A stretch of 64,000 nucleotides of DNA from Natrinema amylolyticus_A (GCF_042678045.1 NZ_JBHUDI010000002.1:186001-250000); one strand, 5' to 3'; shown: positions 1 to 8,812, numbered from the stretch's first letter. Numbers and translations are program-made. The notes: a model not told the origin generated them from the letters alone.

Positions 1-835
1 CCTGTGCCTCGAGGAGCCGGCGGGCAAGGATGATGCTGATCGCGAGGACACTCACAACGATCAGGACGCCGCCGATTCGCGCGAGCAGGTCGTGGACGAA
101 CAGCCGTCCACTCGCCAGTGCGAGCACACCGATCGGGAAGCCGTACTCTTCGATCCGTCGGAGTGGCTCGTCGATCCCGTGGAGCTTCGACTGCGTGAAC
201 ATCGTCGCCAGCTGGTACAGCGCCCCGAAGACCGTCGTGAGAACTGCCCCGTAGATCGCGAGCGTCGCGTGGGCCAGCCGAACGGACCCATGCGTGACGG
301 GCAAGTCGATGAACAGGGGACGGGTATAGGCGATCGCCAGCGTCACGCCCAGCACGGTTAGCGACACGAAGAACGCGAGCGCAAGCGCGAAGTGACGCTC
401 CGTTATGTCCCACGGCCGGGCGGCATCGAGGGTCCGGCCGATGTTGTAGACGAACGCCCAGAAGCCGATCAGCATCAACCCGCCGCCAACGGGGAGCCAC
501 TGGTACGCACCTGCCAGAAGGGTCCCGGCGAACACGACGAGCCCACCCGTGACGAGCCACAGCTGTGTGCTCGCGAGACGCCTCGAGTGTAACGAGACGC
601 CGGACCAGACCGGCACGAACTGGGTCATCGCCCCCATGATGGTCACACAGACCCAGCCCGCGAGCAACAGGTGAACGTGTGTGAGGATCGGCTGGCCCGA
701 GAGGGTGCCAAGCGCGCTCAACGTCCCGACGACTGCCCCGAAGAGGAGAAAGCCGAGTCCGACGAGGAAGTGTCGAAGCGGGATCGTCATCGGCGGACTC
801 TGATCAGCGTCGACGTTGCCCGGTATTGCGCCCAT
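1..835 (-). CDS. Oxidase subunit I-like membrane protein (partial)
   Basis: The reverse strand stays open for at least 278 codons and runs off the left edge, so the C-terminus is missing. The product is a polytopic membrane protein with many hydrophobic helices and His residues inside helices (THVHLLLAG, HGSVRLAHATLA), which recalls heme-copper oxidase subunit I and NnrS-type proteins of denitrification clusters. ATG at 835 gives MGAIPGNVDADQSPP. An in-frame GTG at 865 is possible, because the frame upstream (LAEYVREYVDGDGDE) also looks coding. It lies two genes from norB, which suggests a role in NO or nitrite respiration. That role is inferred. Confidence 0.75.
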   Translation of the reverse strand, partial: MGAIPGNVDADQSPPMTIPLRHFLVGLGFLLFGAVVGTLSALGTLSGQPILTHVHLLLAGWVCVTIMGAMTQFVPVWSGVSLHSRRLASTQLWLVTGGLVVFAGTLLAGAYQWLPVGGGLMLIGFWAFVYNIGRTLDAARPWDITERHFALALAFFVSLTVLGVTLAIAYTRPLFIDLPVTHGSVRLAHATLAIYGAVLTTVFGALYQLATMFTQSKLHGIDEPLRRIEEYGFPIGVLALASGRLFVHDLLARIGGVLIVVSVLAISIILARRLLEAQ

Positions 836-1002
836 ATACTCACTCTCGTCGCCGTCACCGTCCACATACTCCCGAACATATTCCGCGAGCTGTGACGACC
901 GGGCTCGCGACTGCGCCTACCAGTCATCCCCACCTACTGGGCGCCGTCCAGTTCAGCGACCGTCCTGCAAGCGGTCGTTGCTGTGATGGGCCGCGATAGC
1001 CG

Positions 1003-1596
1003 TCAGAACGACGTTTCCGAATCGCCGCGGTCCGTTCCCTCGCGTTGTATGGCGCGTGCCATCGGACTCGAGCCGACGTCGTCCACCGATTCGTGGTTCA
1101 CCGAGCCCGTCTCAAGATACGTCTCCTCGAGGTCCTCGAGTTGTGCGTTGATCTCTTCGCTTTGGTGGTGTGACGATGCGGCACGGACACGGACGAGGTC
1201 GTATTCGTGACGGTCGGCAAGTCCGTTCCACGCGCGAAACGAACCGATCGTGAGCGTGTGGGTCTGTGGACAGAACGGCGTCGTCGGCGTGAACTCGGCC
1301 CGGAGTACCGACGGATCGTCGGCCTCCTCGGCGTAGCGATAGCCTGCGTCCGGGTGTCGCGTATCGAGGTTGAGCCGCGCGAGGTTGTAGTTGAACGTCA
1401 TATCGTACACCTTTCGCTCCTCGAAGAGTTCCCGCGTGATCGCGTGGAAGGCGACGTGATCGTCGCCCTTGAGCACGCGGTGGTCTTCCAGGAACGGTCC
1501 CGGTTCGGGGATGTGCTCGGGGACGAACGCTCCGTCGTCGTCGAAGAGGCCACCGTCGTCGCTGTCACCACCGAACGGCGAGGGGAATCCGGCCAT
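1003..1596 (-). CDS. MIP18/DUF59-like protein in the norB cluster
   Basis: 197 residues from ATG 1596 (MAGFPSPFGGDSDDGG); the frame is open to 1683 but the earlier residues are not haloarchaeal in character. The segment EFTPTTPFCPQTHTLTIG resembles the FTPT.P.C core of MIP18/CIA2 (DUF59) proteins, which act in iron-sulfur protein maturation. The flanks do not resemble standard SufT or MIP18 members, so this is a weak family hint. An acidic N-terminus and a helical acidic C-terminus surround the core. It is divergent from norB across a 366-bp region with a NarO-type site, which suggests co-regulation. A role in maturing a denitrification metalloprotein is inference. Confidence 0.65.
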   Translation of the reverse strand: MAGFPSPFGGDSDDGGLFDDDGAFVPEHIPEPGPFLEDHRVLKGDDHVAFHAITRELFEERKVYDMTFNYNLARLNLDTRHPDAGYRYAEEADDPSVLRAEFTPTTPFCPQTHTLTIGSFRAWNGLADRHEYDLVRVRAASSHHQSEEINAQLEDLEETYLETGSVNHESVDDVGSSPMARAIQREGTDRGDSETSF

Positions 1597-1883
1597 GAGT
1601 GAGGGTACAGGACGTGGGACGCTATGCGTGGTCCCGGACATGTTCGCGGCAGAGCTCGGACAGAATCGAATTACGGACGTCATCCTGCTCGAGAGCGGTC
1701 TTCGTACTGTCGGACCGATTCAACGTGTCGACCGATCGCTCGGACTCGTCTATCGGCAGCTGTCACGACCGACATTGCACTAAGTGTTATCCGACAGTAG
1801 CAGCGGCCGCGAGGACCAGTCCGGGTTCATCACGGCTGCCGATTGAGACGGTGGTACGCCGCCTCCGCCCCTGTTCGTTATCG

Positions 1884-1895
1884 CGAACACGTTCG
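1884..1895. promoter_or_regulatory. NarO-type box upstream of norB
   Basis: CGAA-CACG-TTCG is an exact match to the CGAA-N4-TTCG motif reported for NarO-dependent denitrification promoters in Haloferax. It lies 67 bp before the norB ATG and within the divergent region shared with the MIP18-like gene. Confidence 0.6.
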
Positions 1896-1962
1896 CCCCC
1901 TCTTCCAGCCTGCAGGAACTGCCGGCTATTTGAGGGGGGGTTAGGCTCGAGTGCCGATTGTG

Positions 1963-4278
1963 ATGCAGGTAACCAGAAAGCAACTGGCGACGTTCCTCGC
2001 GACGATTTTCGTCGTGAACCTCATCGTCATGGGCGGTGGGGCGTGGCTCTCCTACGAGAACTCGCCCGATATCCCCGACACGATCGTCGGGCCTGACGGC
2101 GAGACGGTCGCGACGAACGAGGACGTCCAGGACGGGAAAGCGATCTTCCAGGAGAACGGACTGATGAATCAGGGCTCGATACTCGGGCGCGGGAGTTACT
2201 ACGACACCGACTACACCGCGAACACGCTCGAGTTGAAAACCGAGTACATGCGCGAGTACTACGCGCAGGAGCGCCACGACGCGAACTATTCGGCGCTGAA
2301 CGCCTCGGTGCAGGCCGGGGTCGACGAGCAGGTCCGACAGGAACTGCAGTCGAGCGAGTACGGCTCGCAGGTCGAGTACTCTGCGGCGGAGGTCTACGCC
2401 CATGAGCAGGTCCGTGCGGACTACGTCGAGCGCTACCACGAGGGTGACCGCGAGCGTGGCATCCCCGAGGGTCAGGTGCCGAGCGCCGAGGAGGCCGAGG
2501 CGTTCGCAGACTTCGCACTGTGGACCGCGTGGATCTCCCACACCGATCGCCCGAACTCCGAGGCGTCGTTCACCAACGACTGGCCGTACTCGCCCGCCGC
2601 AGGCAACGGTGCGGGCGGTCCGGTGATGACCTGGAGCGTCATCGCGATGGTCTTGCTGGTCGGCGGTGCCGGGGTGGCGATTTGGCTCTACCAGAGCATC
2701 GAACTCCCTGAGCCTGACGCCACCGGCGTCTCGATCCCCCATCCCAGGGAGATCGAGTTGACTCCGAGTCAGCTGTTGAGCACCCGCTTCGTCCTCATCG
2801 GCGCACTGCTGTTCGTCGCCCAGGCGCTGCTGGGCGGCCTGCTCGCCCACTACTACGTCGAGCGCGACGGGTTCTTCGGCCTCAGCGAGGCGATCGGGTT
2901 CGACATCCTCCAGTGGCTGCCCTGGTCGATCGTCCGGACCTGGCACGTCGACCTCGGCATCCTCTGGATCGCCACGATGTGGCTCGGCGCCGGGCTCTTC
3001 CTCGCACCGCTGCTGACGGGCCACGAGACGCGCAAGCAGGCACTGTACGTCAAGGGTCTGATCGGCGCCCTGCTCGTCGTCGCCGTCGGCGGCCTGGCCG
3101 GCATCTGGCTCGGCACCAACAACGTCTTCGACGGCCAGCTCTGGTGGCTGCTCGGCAACGAAGGCCTCGAGTACCTCGAGATCGGCCGCGTCTGGCAGCT
3201 GGGTCTACTGGTCGGCTTCCTCGGCTGGACCGCGCTCGTGGCCCGCGGGTTCAAGCCGCTGCTCGACCGCGAGCCACGCTACGGGCTGGCCCACATGATC
3301 GTCTACGCTGGCGGTTCGATCGGCCTGCTGTTCATGGCCGGGTTTCTCTACACCCCCCGGACGAACATCGTCGTGACGGAGTTCTGGCGCTGGTGGGTCG
3401 TCCACATGTGGGTCGAGGGCGTCTTCGAGTTCTTCATTCTCGTCGTCATCGCCCTGACGCTGGTGTCGATGAACTTGCTCTCGAAGAAGTCCGCCGAGAA
3501 AGCGGTCATCTTCCAGGCTGCGCTCGTCATGGGCAGCGGCATCATCGGCGTCTCCCACCACTACTGGTGGGCCGGTCTCCCAGAGGTCTGGCTCCCTATC
3601 GGGAGTGTCTTCTCGACCATCGAGTTCATTCCGCTGCTCTTTATCCTCTACGAGGCGCTGGGCCAGTACCGCGCCATGGATACCGCCGGGACGGACTTCC
3701 CCTACCGGATGGCCTTCTACTTCATCGTCGCCTCGAGCGTCTGGAACTTCTTCGGGGCCGGCGTGACCGGCTTCTTCATCAATCTCCCGCTGATCAGCTA
3801 CTACGAGACCGGGACCTACCTCACGGTCGCACACGCCCATGGCGCGATGTTCGGCGCGTTCGGCCTGCTCGCGATGGGGATGGCCGTCTACATCCTTCGC
3901 GTGACGACTCGCCCCGAGCGCTGGACCAGCCGTCGGCTGCGCTGGTCGTTCTGGCTCTGTAACGTCGGGCTGGCGCTGATGATCTTCCTGTCGCTGCTGC
4001 CGATCGGCTTCCTCCAGCTCGAGGTCGGCTTCACGCAGGGCTACGCCGCCTCGCGGAGCCTCGAGTTCTACAGCGGCGGGCTGATCCAGACGCTGTTCTG
4101 GCTGCGCATGCCCGGCGACACGCTGTTGATCCTGGGTGCAGTCGTCTTCGCCTGGGACGTCGCGGTGAAGCTGCTCTTCCAGCGCAAGGCGACCGCCGAG
4201 GAGACCAGCAGCCACGTCATCGCCGATCGGGTCTTCGGCGACCGTGAGGTCGTCGAGCCGGTCAGCGACGACGACTGA
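1963..4278 (+). CDS. norB: Quinol-dependent nitric oxide reductase (qNOR)
   Basis: 771 residues from ATG 1963 (MQVTRKQL); a GTG at 1951 would add four residues. It reduces two NO to N2O with electrons from quinol, in the cytoplasmic membrane. An N-terminal helix is followed by a hydrophilic domain of about 200 residues fused to the catalytic subunit, as in single-subunit qNOR. About 14 membrane helices follow. Metal-ligand signatures are visible: RTWHVDLGILW, VVHMWVEGVFEFF, GVSHHYWW and VAHAHGAMFGAF. Length is normal for qNOR. A NarO-type site lies upstream and a hairpin downstream. It is the anchor gene of this respiratory cluster; no nirK is present in the window. Confidence 0.96.
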   Translation: MQVTRKQLATFLATIFVVNLIVMGGGAWLSYENSPDIPDTIVGPDGETVATNEDVQDGKAIFQENGLMNQGSILGRGSYYDTDYTANTLELKTEYMREYYAQERHDANYSALNASVQAGVDEQVRQELQSSEYGSQVEYSAAEVYAHEQVRADYVERYHEGDRERGIPEGQVPSAEEAEAFADFALWTAWISHTDRPNSEASFTNDWPYSPAAGNGAGGPVMTWSVIAMVLLVGGAGVAIWLYQSIELPEPDATGVSIPHPREIELTPSQLLSTRFVLIGALLFVAQALLGGLLAHYYVERDGFFGLSEAIGFDILQWLPWSIVRTWHVDLGILWIATMWLGAGLFLAPLLTGHETRKQALYVKGLIGALLVVAVGGLAGIWLGTNNVFDGQLWWLLGNEGLEYLEIGRVWQLGLLVGFLGWTALVARGFKPLLDREPRYGLAHMIVYAGGSIGLLFMAGFLYTPRTNIVVTEFWRWWVVHMWVEGVFEFFILVVIALTLVSMNLLSKKSAEKAVIFQAALVMGSGIIGVSHHYWWAGLPEVWLPIGSVFSTIEFIPLLFILYEALGQYRAMDTAGTDFPYRMAFYFIVASSVWNFFGAGVTGFFINLPLISYYETGTYLTVAHAHGAMFGAFGLLAMGMAVYILRVTTRPERWTSRRLRWSFWLCNVGLALMIFLSLLPIGFLQLEVGFTQGYAASRSLEFYSGGLIQTLFWLRMPGDTLLILGAVVFAWDVAVKLLFQRKATAEETSSHVIADRVFGDREVVEPVSDDD

Positions 4279-4287
4279 TCCGCTCAT

Positions 4288-4301
4288 TCGACTTTTGTCG
4301 A
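4288..4301 (+). terminator. Hairpin after norB
   Basis: TCGAC-TTTT-GTCGA is a perfect 5-bp stem with a T loop, ten bases after the norB stop. It is a plausible transcript end but short. Confidence 0.3.
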
Positions 4302-4590
4302 CCCGACCTCCGACGTCGTAACCGCGGACGTACAATACACACCAGCGTTTTGCTGCTAGGCCTGCCATTCACAGGCATGGATCGTCTCGAGACCATCCCC
4401 GAGTTCGGTGTCGAATCGAGGGTGTTCGAGGAGCGATCGCGTCGCTCTCGACCGTGCGCCGCCACGCGCGAGTCTAACCGGGTGAGACGACGGATGTCCC
4501 TCGCCACGGCTGTCGTCGCACCGCTCCGGCTCGCACCACCGACGACGTATCACACGTCGATCGGCGCTCCGTAACGCCACTGATTCGCAT
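4302..4590. other. Gap without recognised gene
   Basis: Open frames here lack the acidic composition of haloarchaeal proteins, and no remnant or motif was recognised. Confidence 0.5.
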
Positions 4591-4809
4591 ATGGCCGACG
4601 AGTGTACGTTGTATGGATTGCCGACGCCGACAGCTGCCGTGACGGCGACCGACGTGCAGGGATCGTTCTGCTGTCGTAGCTGTCTGGAAGTCGCTCGAGC
4701 GGTCGCCGACCTCGACGATGTCGATCAGTTCGTAGTCGACACTCGAGTAGTTGGTGACGAACACGGCGTGGTCCGTCCAGCCACGGACGGCGTGTTGGGA
4801 ATTCGATAG
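4591..4809 (+). CDS. Small Cys-rich metal-binding protein
   Basis: 72 residues from ATG 4591. The N-terminal half (CTLYGLPTP, then GSFCCRSCLEVARAV) matches the Cys-rich domain found at the N-terminus of haloarchaeal heavy-metal P-type ATPases, where Cys residues bind copper or a related metal. Here the domain stands alone, with an acidic tail and no ATPase. It could be a free metallochaperone for the NO reductase region, or the surviving start of a deleted ATPase gene. The clean stop and the position between norB and the cupin favour a real small gene, but this is not certain. Confidence 0.55.
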   Translation: MADECTLYGLPTPTAAVTATDVQGSFCCRSCLEVARAVADLDDVDQFVVDTRVVGDEHGVVRPATDGVLGIR

Positions 4810-4843
4810 CGTCCCCCTCTCACGGGAGCGCCCGACGACGAGA

Positions 4844-4855
4844 CGAACGTGTTCG
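4844..4855. promoter_or_regulatory. NarO-type box upstream of the cupin gene
   Basis: CGAA-CGTG-TTCG fits CGAA-N4-TTCG exactly. It lies 227 bp before the cupin start, so it would imply a leader of about 180 nt or a short upstream reading frame. A weak 62-codon frame from 4894 ends TAATG on the cupin ATG. Confidence 0.4.
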
Positions 4856-5081
4856 GGACGACAGCTACACCGTGCTGTCCAGAACACAGACGTATGTCTG
4901 ACTGTTCAGCAGTGTCCTTGCCAGCGTTTTCGAGTGACACACGTCTCGCCACGTCCCCCGAACCGACTGGCGCGCGTCACGGAACGCATCGAACGGAAAC
5001 GAACTCGTCCACGCCCGGTCAGGATCGGAGACCGAAGCGAAACGGCGGCTCCGCAGCCGGTCACGACCAGGAGGGACGATA

Positions 5082-5459
5082 ATGGTAGCCACCGATTTCG
5101 AGTCTGAACGCGCGTACGACGAGCAGCGGTTCTCCGCTCGCACGATCTTCGAAAGTCCGCGAATGAAGGTCGTCCTTGGCTACTTTGAGCCCGGACAGTT
5201 CATTCCGGTCCACGCACCGGCGAGCGACGTCACCATGGCGGTTCAGTCGGGGTCCGCTGTGGTTCGTGACGGCGACGACGAACACGACGTGAACCCGGGT
5301 GACGTGGTCGTTATCGATGCCGGAACTAAACGCGGGATACGAGCCGACGACGAGCGGATGGAAGCGTTACTCGTGACCGCGCCGCCACCGACGGACGAGG
5401 AACACGACCCCGTTCGGACGGGGATTCGCGAGAATACGTTCGATCCAGGTGCAGAGTAG
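5082..5459 (+). CDS. Cupin-domain protein
   Basis: 125 residues from ATG 5082, preceded by a good Shine-Dalgarno (GGAGG near 5070), which is notable in a lineage with many leaderless genes. The middle is a single small beta-barrel cupin: GYFEPGQFIPVHAPASDV, then GSAVVRDGDDEHDVNPGD. The metal-binding His pattern is reduced, with one clear His in VHAP and one in EHDV. It lies between norB and the NnrS-like membrane gene, so a sensory or accessory role in NO respiration is likely but unproven. The substrate is unknown. Confidence 0.8.
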   Translation: MVATDFESERAYDEQRFSARTIFESPRMKVVLGYFEPGQFIPVHAPASDVTMAVQSGSAVVRDGDDEHDVNPGDVVVIDAGTKRGIRADDERMEALLVTAPPPTDEEHDPVRTGIRENTFDPGAE

Positions 5460-5538
5460 CCACGACCGACGGCCAGCCCCACCACAGTACGACTCCATCG
5501 GTACACACAAGAACGTGGCCGTAAACGGCGGAAGACAC

Positions 5539-5550
5539 CGAAGCGATTCG
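5539..5550. promoter_or_regulatory. NarO-type box next to the membrane-protein start
   Basis: CGAA-GCGA-TTCG fits CGAA-N4-TTCG but ends only five bases before the ATG at 5556. An activator site would be badly placed there, so this copy may be chance. Confidence 0.2.
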
Positions 5551-5555
5551 GCCGA

Positions 5556-6734
5556 ATGACCACAGCAATAGTCTCCCGATGGGCTCGACGCTACGTCCTC
5601 GCCAGCGTCCTGTTTCTGATCGCCTGGCAGGTGGGAACTGTCGCCGAGATCCCGAGACACGCCGAAGTCGTGCTCGGCGTCTACGGGTTCGTCCTGCACA
5701 TGGTGTTCGGGAAAGCGTACTCGCTCGTGCCGACGTATTTCGATCGGCAACTCGCGTTCGCACGCGCGCCAGCGGTGCAGTTCCCATTCACTGTCGCCGG
5801 CACGGCTGGACTCGTCGGAACGTCGCTTGAGGTCGGCCCACCGTGGCTCGGATCGGCCGGCGCCAGCCTGTGGAGCCTCGGCGTTGGCGTGTTTCTCGGG
5901 ACGCTCCTCTGGACGGTGCGGGGCAATCTAACGGGTCGCGAGACCGCAACGGGCGAGACGAACGCCGAGCGCCAGCCGATCGACCGCGTGGCGAACGGCT
6001 TCGTTCCGGTGGCGCTTGGCTATCTCGCCGTGGGAACGTACGAAACCCTCGCCGTCTACACGGCACTGCCGGTGCTTTTCGACGGCACTCTCCCTCGAGT
6101 GACACACCTGCTGGCGGCGGGCACGGCCGGCGTCCTAATCTTCGCGCTTGGATTTCGACTCCTCCCGCGGTTTTTCGTCGCGTCCCTGCCGTGGACGCTC
6201 GTCGTGGTGGTCCTCCCTGCAGGGGCACTCGGCCCGGCCGTCCTCGCCGCCCACCTCGGGATCGGGCCCCGGTTCCGGCTCGGCGCGCTCGTCGAAGCGA
6301 TCGCAGTCACCGGGTTCGCCCTCGGGGTCGCCCTCCTCTTCGTCCGGTCGGAGCGTCGACGTGTGGGCTTCACTGCCGTCCTCGCCGGCGCAGCGAGCGG
6401 TGTCGGTGGAGTCGCACTCGGACTGTGGTTCGCGCTCGAGCAGCAGTCACCGGAACTCGTGCTGGCACACCTCCGACTGAACGGGCTCGGATTCCTCGGA
6501 CTCACGATCGTCGGGCTCGCGTATCAGTTCTATCCACCGGCCGTCGGAGCGCTGCCGGGGGCGTCGGACCGTACCGCACTCGTCTCGATCGCCAGTCTCG
6601 CGGGTGGCCTGGTCGTTCAGCTCATCGGCCTTGCCGGTCACAGACCGCTTCTGACGACGGTCGGCCACCTAGTGACTCTCGGCGGCGCACTCCTGTACGC
6701 GTACGTGATCGTCGCCGTATTCGCCGCTCGGTAG
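5556..6734 (+). CDS. NnrS-like polytopic membrane protein
   Basis: 392 residues, almost all hydrophobic, with roughly 12 membrane helices. In-helix or helix-end His and Tyr residues (FVLHMVFGKAYSLVP, LPRVTHLLAAG, LAHLRLNGLGFLGL) recall NnrS and oxidase-subunit-I-like proteins that accompany NO reductases. It resembles the partial protein at 1-835 in general design, so the cluster may encode two related membrane proteins. A heme- or copper-related role in NO stress is inferred from context. Confidence 0.75.
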   Translation: MTTAIVSRWARRYVLASVLFLIAWQVGTVAEIPRHAEVVLGVYGFVLHMVFGKAYSLVPTYFDRQLAFARAPAVQFPFTVAGTAGLVGTSLEVGPPWLGSAGASLWSLGVGVFLGTLLWTVRGNLTGRETATGETNAERQPIDRVANGFVPVALGYLAVGTYETLAVYTALPVLFDGTLPRVTHLLAAGTAGVLIFALGFRLLPRFFVASLPWTLVVVVLPAGALGPAVLAAHLGIGPRFRLGALVEAIAVTGFALGVALLFVRSERRRVGFTAVLAGAASGVGGVALGLWFALEQQSPELVLAHLRLNGLGFLGLTIVGLAYQFYPPAVGALPGASDRTALVSIASLAGGLVVQLIGLAGHRPLLTTVGHLVTLGGALLYAYVIVAVFAAR

Positions 6735-6872
6735 TGTCCTTCGGACCGTGGGACTGCCACACCGTGTGACCGTCGATCACGACCGTGGCCCCGGGCAGAG
6801 CCTGGGGAGATGGCCCCGAAGCGGAACATCTTCGGGATAATCGCCTGGGGGTAGTGGCTCCTATCCGTCCAT

Positions 6873-7136
6873 ATGGTCGAGACAGACGAAATCGTTGCAC
6901 GGACCCCTGCACCGTCAGACACTCCCCGGGAGCTGTTGGACGCACGGGATCTCCCACCGCCACAGCCGCTGCAGAATACGCTGGAGCAGCTAAGCGACCT
7001 CGGGGCGGAGACCGTCCTCGTCCAGTTGAACGATCGAGCGCCACAGCACCTGTATCCGCAACTGACCGATCGCGGATACGAGTACGAGACCGTCGAGACG
7101 GACGAGTGCGTCGTGACGGTCATCTGGCGTGCGTAG
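6873..7136 (+). CDS. DUF2249 domain protein
   Basis: 87 residues. LDARDLPPPQPLQNTLEQL followed by GAETVLVQLNDRAPQHLYP is the DUF2249 signature, a small TusA-like fold seen beside nitric oxide and nitrite reductases. The biochemical role of the family is not established. The gene converges on a second DUF2249 gene at 7166, with 29 bp between the stops. Confidence 0.85.
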   Translation: MVETDEIVARTPAPSDTPRELLDARDLPPPQPLQNTLEQLSDLGAETVLVQLNDRAPQHLYPQLTDRGYEYETVETDECVVTVIWRA

Positions 7137-7165
7137 GGCCCTGTCGGCCACTCCCGGTGACCGAT

Positions 7166-7402
7166 CTACGCGTGGGTGATCGACACATGCCACTCGTCGG
7201 CCGCTCGCTGGGACGGTTCGGCGGTGAACCCTCTCTGTTTGAGAACGTTGTATAACGGAACCGGCTCGAAGCGACTGACGAGGACGAGCGTTCCCGCCTC
7301 CGGGAGCGTCTCGAGTGCGGCCATGATCTCGCCGAACGGCTCACCGTCGATCTCGCGAACGTCCAGCGTGCGCGTGGTGTTGTCGGTCGTTTCTGTACTC
7401 AT
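7166..7402 (-). CDS. DUF2249 domain protein
   Basis: 78 residues from ATG 7402 (MSTETTDNTTRTLDV). The open frame reaches 7534, but the extra N-terminal residues are not haloarchaeal in composition. LDVREIDGEPFGEIMAAL and GTLVLVSRFEPVPLYNVL match DUF2249. It is convergent with the first copy at 6873 and differs clearly from it in sequence, so the pair is not a recent duplication. An accessory role in denitrification is inferred from genomic context only. Confidence 0.85.
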   Translation of the reverse strand: MSTETTDNTTRTLDVREIDGEPFGEIMAALETLPEAGTLVLVSRFEPVPLYNVLKQRGFTAEPSQRAADEWHVSITHA

Positions 7403-7591
7403 ACACGGACCCACGCAGCGTGTGGGGAAACCCATTCTGCCGATGGTGTTCGCACTCGCAGTCTCCGTGTGGCTGTCCGGACTGTTCGGGCACCTTCGAC
7501 GCTCGAGCCCCGAAAACGGGCCTCCCGCCGGCACCCAAGACGGTTGCAGCCCAGAATTACCGTTGGCCGTTTCACGATCGGCCCGCCGTCC

Positions 7592-8011
7592 CTACTCGTC
7601 TCCAACTCGTTCGGCGAGGTACTCGAACTGTGCGGAGAGTTCCCGCCGTCGCTGTCGCTTGATGACCGTCGCATCCAGAATCATCCCCACGAGCGCGACG
7701 TCGACCTCGAAATCCGTCGTTGCAGTGACCTCGGTCTGATCGCCGTGTCGAGTCAGCTCGTACCGCGTCACCATCTCCTCGAAGATCCCGTCGCGGTGCT
7801 CGTAGACGAGTACCGCGTCCGGATCGTCGACGATCTCGAGCTCGAGTTCGATCGTCGCGAGACCGACGCTGTTCGCGATCTCGAGCGTCGTTCCCCGTCT
7901 CTCGACGAAATCGAAGTTCGCCCCGCGCATGAACGGTTCGACGTCCGTTATGAGCTCGCGGAGCGTCTCCGGTTCTGCGTCGAACCGCCGCGACAGCGAG
8001 ACCGTTTCCAT
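7592..8011 (-). CDS. SRPBCC (polyketide cyclase/CoxG-like) protein
   Basis: 139 residues from ATG 8011 (METVSLSRRFDAEPETL). The opening strand with FDAEPETLRELITDVEPFM, alternating strands (LATIELELEIVDDPDAV) and a long C-terminal helix (VIKRQRRRELSAQFEYLAE) fit the START/SRPBCC helix-grip fold, which binds hydrophobic ligands. No catalytic residues can be assigned. It is divergent from the regulator at 8147, with about 135 bp between them, and may be its target. Confidence 0.8.
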   Translation of the reverse strand: METVSLSRRFDAEPETLRELITDVEPFMRGANFDFVERRGTTLEIANSVGLATIELELEIVDDPDAVLVYEHRDGIFEEMVTRYELTRHGDQTEVTATTDFEVDVALVGMILDATVIKRQRRRELSAQFEYLAERVGDE

Positions 8012-8146
8012 ACTCGGAGAGAGCTACGGCAGCGGCTTACCGTTGGCGGTCTTCACAGGGTCGATCCGACTAGAGTCTCCGACCCCACATAGGAACCGAA
8101 CATGTTCGACCACACTGATACACGGCGGGGCCGCATATCGACTCCC

Positions 8147-8812
8147 ATGCCCAGTGCTGAGATCAGAATCACGATCCCCGACCGGATCTGGATCGGCGAA
8201 CTCTCGCGGGAGTATCCGAACGCGGTTTTCGAAATTCTCACTGCGTTCCCCAAGGAGATGGGTGGTGTCGCACTCACCGAGGTCACCCACTCGGACATCG
8301 GCGCTGTCGTTCGAACGATGGACAACTACGACGACGTCACGAACATCGATCTGCTCCAGCGAACGGACGACAGCGTCCTCATCCAGTTCGAGACGTCGTC
8401 TCCGATCCTCTTGTTCCCGGTTCGAGAAGCCGGCACACCGCTCGAGTTACCGTTTACAGTCAGTGACGGCGCAGTCGACTGGGAGATCACCGCGGCACGG
8501 GAACGGCTCTCGCTGCTCGCAGACCAGTTACGCGAGTTCGATATCTCGTTCGACGTGAAGTCCGTCACGCACCGCATCGAAACGACGCAGTTGTTGAGCG
8601 ACAAACAGACGACACTCGTACAGCGAGCGATCGAACTGGGATACTACGATACCCCGCGCAGGGTCACGCTGACGGAACTCGCCGACGACGTCGACATCGC
8701 CAAGTCGACGTGCAGTGAAACGCTCCACCGCGCCGAGGAGAAGATCATCAAACAGTTCGCCACGAGCGCCGACAACATCGATACGAACGAAGTGGCACCC
8801 CCGACACAGTAG
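8147..8812 (+). CDS. Bat-type HTH (HTH_10) regulator
   Basis: 221 residues from ATG 8147 (MPSAEIRITIPDRIWI); an in-frame ATG at 8102 would add 15 residues of poorer character. An N-terminal sensor-like domain of about 150 residues precedes a C-terminal HTH (RVTLTELADDVDIAKS), as in the Bat/NarO/DmsR family. The NarO regulator is known to need clustered Cys residues. This protein has only one Cys, inside the HTH (KSTCSETL), so it cannot bind an Fe-S cluster in that way and is probably not NarO itself. It likely governs nearby genes. Confidence 0.85.
   Translation: MPSAEIRITIPDRIWIGELSREYPNAVFEILTAFPKEMGGVALTEVTHSDIGAVVRTMDNYDDVTNIDLLQRTDDSVLIQFETSSPILLFPVREAGTPLELPFTVSDGAVDWEITAARERLSLLADQLREFDISFDVKSVTHRIETTQLLSDKQTTLVQRAIELGYYDTPRRVTLTELADDVDIAKSTCSETLHRAEEKIIKQFATSADNIDTNEVAPPTQ

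Noticed and set aside
1780..3024. Long minus-strand frame opposite norB
   Set aside because: It is the antisense of the norB coding frame; GC-rich haloarchaeal genes commonly show such open antisense frames.
4894..5082. 62-codon frame that ends TAATG on the cupin start
   Set aside because: Attractive overlap, but composition is not acidic and matches no family. Kept only as a possible leader peptide.
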